The notes under the pieces are model-generated. The model did no database searches. It was not told the origin of the DNA and saw only the letters and a program-made list of their open reading frames with translations. Below, piece by piece: positions 60,801 through 64,000 of a DNA stretch of 64,000 nucleotides. The stretch is from Echinococcus granulosus (taxonomy: Eukaryota > Platyhelminthes > Cestoda > Cyclophyllidea > Taeniidae), in contig NW_020170555.1 of the NCBI RefSeq assembly GCF_000524195.1, positions 1 through 64,000 on the forward strand, read 5' to 3'. A program made the position numbers and the translations under genes. Numbering within the stretch: the stretch's first letter is position 1; every line of letters starts with the position of its first letter.

Positions 60801-62385
60801 ACCGAAGAGGATATCTATGCAGTGAGTTAAATGTTTGTTTAACTGTATGTTTAGTCTCGCGGGCTCTTCTGTCCGCATTACTTGCATTCCGTCTTGATGA
60901 ATAGTTATCTGTCTCTTGCTTGGAGTCAGCCAGTAGTTCCTACATGTATAAAAGTGAATTTCTATAAGATGCAAGAGGTATAAGGGATCTTGACCACAAA
61001 AACTATGCCCTAATATTTTTCCATAAATCATCTTGAAGAGTGTCGTGATACATTCAAAGATCCCCGACCACTACTAAGTTTGTAAAGCTGAAAAAGAGGA
61101 AGCAAGTAATTAAGGTAAGCCTTAATCTCTTAGAAGGCTAAAAGTAACTACTTTAATAAAAAAAGAATATGGCCGTATAATCTTACTGCAGTATATTCAG
61201 GTAATCAAGGAGGTGCACGGTAAATGCGTGTTTGTCGTGCGTTGTGGACGAACACATCTATGAATATGTGGCATGGCCTTTTGATTTGTCCGTTTCTCTT
61301 GAAAAAGTTGTAAATCATTCTACATAAAAATGGCAATTTTCTGAAGTCAACGGATTTTTCTCAGGCTCAAAACAAGGGAGTCATTCCATTAGTGGGATGA
61401 AAATTTAAACACAATTCGCAAACTCTTGAGTTCCCAACGTATTACGCTTGCAGATAATTTTGAGGACTTTTTTCCGCTTTCTTATGTTTTTTTCAGTTTC
61501 AGGGTAAATGTTGGTAGAAATTTTATAGAGTAGATTTTCAAGAATATTTCGGCCACTGACTGAATGGGTGCCATTGAAGGGCATAAAGTTGGACTTAAAA
61601 AGTTTATGATGGATTTTCCTTCACCATCTAAGGAAATAGCCGAAGGTTTAAATGATTTTAGTGGTTTTAATGTCATTTTTTATTTAGTTTCTTACTACAA
61701 GCTGATCTAAATGTAACGAACCTGACAGGTGGTTGCAAAGCCGTACACCAGTGGTAGAGAAGGGCTGAAAGACACGAATTGTGTAACTAAAAACAGCTTA
61801 ATTCAAAATTCACTTCTTTGGAGGTAGTTGCACTTTTGACTCACTAGAATTTCCTGTTTTCTCTCCTTTATTTTTTGTCTCACAACTCGCACTTTTTATC
61901 CAATTCGTCCGATTGGTCGATATCACCTATAGAGCAGGCCAAGGTCAAAATTATTTGAAATACCGTAAATGGTCGGGAACGGAACCATCCGGTGTCTTCG
62001 GTAGTCAGTCGGCGGTCATGTGTGCACAAGCCGTAACCCTAGCCTTACCCACATTCACCGAAAAATAAAGACGTTTGTGTCGAAAACTTTGTCCCCTCTC
62101 TACTCGAGTTGAGCACTCAATGAAATCCAAGCGCGTCCGCTTAGATACCAGCCCATAACGATATCGCTGTACCATTTCCCATATTTATCCATCAATTGCT
62201 GAATTTAATGTGTCAGAATTTTATCAACTCTCATACTTTTAATTGATAAATTCAACTACTGCTAAGGGACCATCGAGGACTGATTGGCTTCCTACCTACC
62301 AATCGTATTTGCCAGTGGACTGTTGACCAGTCAAAACGCATCACTGCTGACCTTTTAAGTCACCCCTCAAAGAGGGGAGGAAGTA
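57851..62385. other. Spacer upstream of the MATH-like gene
   Basis: No firm exon. Two weak candidates near 59.5 kb are reported separately. Inverted CCAAT sequences (GATTGG) near 61910 and 62281 could belong to the promoter of the next gene. Confidence 0.45.
59439..59560 (-). CDS. Weak candidate first exon
   Basis: AAAATGG start context, then MEAVGDDDADADEEPSQHLP and LPILSILKSGVESSNESDLR, ending at CGATG|GTATGC. The acidic start and good splice site are suggestive, but no following exon was found and no family recognised. Confidence 0.2.
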
Positions 62386-63769
62386 ATGAGTCGACGGGGA
62401 ACAATGAATTCAAGTCCCTCCAATTCTCCTCAATTACGATTAGTTCGTTTTTCCCAACTCGCCAATCAAAATGTTCAATTCACCTTCCTCCTACCCGCCT
62501 GTCTGGTTCGCGGGTTTATCAGCGAACTGGGCTCCGCCACCTTCGAATATGGCAATCACATATGGCGTCTGAAAATAGTGCGTTCTTCACTTCATATAGG
62601 CGCCTATCTGGAACTGGTTATACCCAATAGAGCGATGGTTGGCACCTCCTCATGTGACTTTTCACTTTGGTTGGATTTCATCTTTACCGTGGTTAATTTG
62701 AAGCACTTCTCGGACAATCAGACCTTCACAGAAAAGCAGGTCTTATTTAATCGCGATAACATGAGTCGAGGAAGCAGTTGTCTTATTGAGGCAACAACAG
62801 TATATGAAAGAAACTTTGTCTGCGAAGACGGACGCCTACTGATTGAAGTGGAGTTGGCCAACGCAGCTGTTAGTTTAACCCTACTACTGAGTCCGGGCAG
62901 GAAAAATCATCTTGAATCTTTAAGTTTTGCATTTGGTGGAGAAGTGTGGAAAGTTGGAATGGTTGTTAACTGGAAGAATCAGACTTTAATGAACCTCTTT
63001 TGTCAATCCTCGCATCAAACCCTGGGGTATATGGTCTCCTTTGAGCTGTTAATCAACTACGCTTTTGAAGTTGGTCATCGAGTCGAGTTATTAGTGCGCC
63101 ACGGTGGCGGCCAAATCGAACTGCCCAAAGACTTGAACACTCAAATTCTTTCAATTCTGTCAAAATCTTTTAATCGACAAGTGACGTTTGTCTGTTTAAG
63201 AAATATTCGCCTGCATAGATTCAGTCTTTTTAGTCTACCCAAAGAAGTGGTAGAGGAACCCTTCCTCCTAAAGTATGCCGAAGATGCAGGTGGCGTTTCA
63301 TGGATTGTCACATTTTCCGTTTTAAGTGAATGCCTCTACATCCGTCTGATGCCACAGGAAATGACGAATCCCATAGCATCACCCGAATCAATCCGTGTAA
63401 TTGGATGGAGTTGGTGTTTTCGAAATGATCCTGTGGAAAGTGGTGGAATGGTACGGCAAATCTACGTTTGTCACCAGAAACCAACGTCTCGACATTGTTT
63501 TCAAACCGGCTCTGCTGTTTCCTCAGAAGTATTAAAACAGATGGAGAGCCTCAATAGCCAATTACAAAGGAACACGAGGGAGGAGGAGAAGAGTGAATGC
63601 CCTGATTTCACATTTCCCGGGGGACCAAATTTGAAGGTCAGTGCTTTCATGTGTTACCAACTTATGCTTGTTAGTCGGTGACAATTAAGAATGACTCCTC
63701 AATTTATTCCTCTTGTTTTCACAAAACTTCTCCTTTGTTTTTCAGGGGCTGAAAAAAATAGGTATATAG
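62386..63769 (+). CDS. Unrecognised protein with three MATH/TRAF-like segments
   Basis: The start ATG is preceded by an in-frame TAA 30 bases upstream. The first exon (62386-63636) is 417 codons and ends TTGAAG|GTCAGT. A strong acceptor (TTTGTTTTTCAG) at 63745 adds GLKKIGI and a stop at 63767-63769, giving about 424 residues. Three related beta-rich blocks are visible: residues ~50-150 (FEYGNHIWRL, GAYLELV, SLWLDFIF, EDGRLLIEVEL), ~165-260 (FAFGGEVWKV, YMVSFELLINY) and ~290-355 (GGVSWIVTF, LYIRLM, WSWCF). This F-x-x-G-x-x-W-x-[LV] pattern and the closing DGxLxIEVE resemble MATH domains. There is no signal peptide, membrane segment, RING or BTB. A role as an intracellular adaptor is only a guess. 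Confidence 0.7.
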
Positions 63770-64000
63770 CCATAAAGATAGTTCCATCTAATCCGGTTAT
63801 ATCCAGATGACGCCTTCCTTTGTCCATCCCAAAAATTGACTATCAAGGAAATTTTTTTCACAATTTTACTGACTAACAGTAGACGCGAAAGATTTTTAAG
63901 TTGTCTTCTTTGTATTTTGACATCTTCTGTGAAATTTTCTGCAAGCGTCCTTCGATCCTGGTCAGCAGTGATCCATTCCATCGTGGCGTACGAACTCAAC
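63770..64000. other. Window end
   Basis: If the microexon ending in a stop at 63769 is not used, an alternative in-phase acceptor TTTTCTGCAAG near 63945 would extend the protein past the window edge. The minus-strand frame here looks like chance. Confidence 0.35.

Noticed and set aside
63742..63999. 85-codon minus-strand frame at the window end
   Set aside because: Lies opposite the 3' end of the MATH-like gene, is Lys/Ile-rich and has no recognisable domain.
1..64000. CRISPR arrays, operons, ribosome-binding sites, tRNA or rRNA genes
   Set aside because: The sequence is eukaryotic with spliced genes. I saw no tRNA cloverleaf, rRNA core or regular spacer-repeat array, although a covariance-model search would be more sensitive.

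Overview
This is eukaryotic nuclear DNA from an animal, and most probably from a parasitic flatworm (a tapeworm is my best guess). Coding sequence is split by GT-AG introns, spacer is long and AT-leaning, and there are simple repeats and old dispersed repeats. The genes are metazoan: a TCF/LEF Wnt effector, translation factor eIF3g, a secreted EMI plus multi-EGF protein of the MEGF6 type, and an unrecognised MATH-like protein. The tapeworm guess rests on two copies of a short LTR element with no evident gene (TRIM-like; TRIMs are known from taeniid tapeworms) and on the divergence of the proteins. It is an inference. All exon boundaries were read by eye from splice signals and phase, without transcript data.

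Layout. Positions 1-315 are a CATC microsatellite. Positions 1637-6701 (+) hold the 3' part of a TCF/LEF gene: a small candidate exon, one firm exon, the HMG-box exon and the terminal exon; the beta-catenin-binding N-terminus lies outside the window or is not recognisable. Positions 6702-12397 are spacer with one TRIM-like element at 10701-11565. Positions 12398-17111 (+) hold four exons of EIF3G (N-terminal ~40 residues not found), with AATAAA 20 bases after the stop. Positions 18750-46360 (-) hold one large gene read as 30 phase-consistent exons coding about 1621 residues: signal peptide, EMI domain over two exons, nine one-exon EGF modules (mostly calcium-binding type), then a long series of laminin-type EGF modules. 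Its introns carry a second TRIM-like element (40428-41553) and two diverged copies of another ~600-bp repeat (22235-22842 and 26110-26745). Positions 46361-46650 look like its promoter. Positions 46800-62385 have no gene I can support, apart from a CpG-rich, NRF1/CCAAT-bearing promoter-like island at 57.5-57.8 kb and a weak candidate exon near 59.5 kb. Positions 62386-63769 (+) carry a protein of about 424 residues with three MATH/TRAF-like segments, function unknown.

The genes are functionally unrelated neighbours, not an operon: a Wnt-pathway transcription factor, a housekeeping translation factor and an extracellular matrix-type protein. The least expected items are the acidic insertion inside one EGF module, a symmetric 36-nt microexon, loss of most of the C-clamp from the TCF, the TRIM-like elements, and a recurring GTCAC-N6-GTGAC motif.
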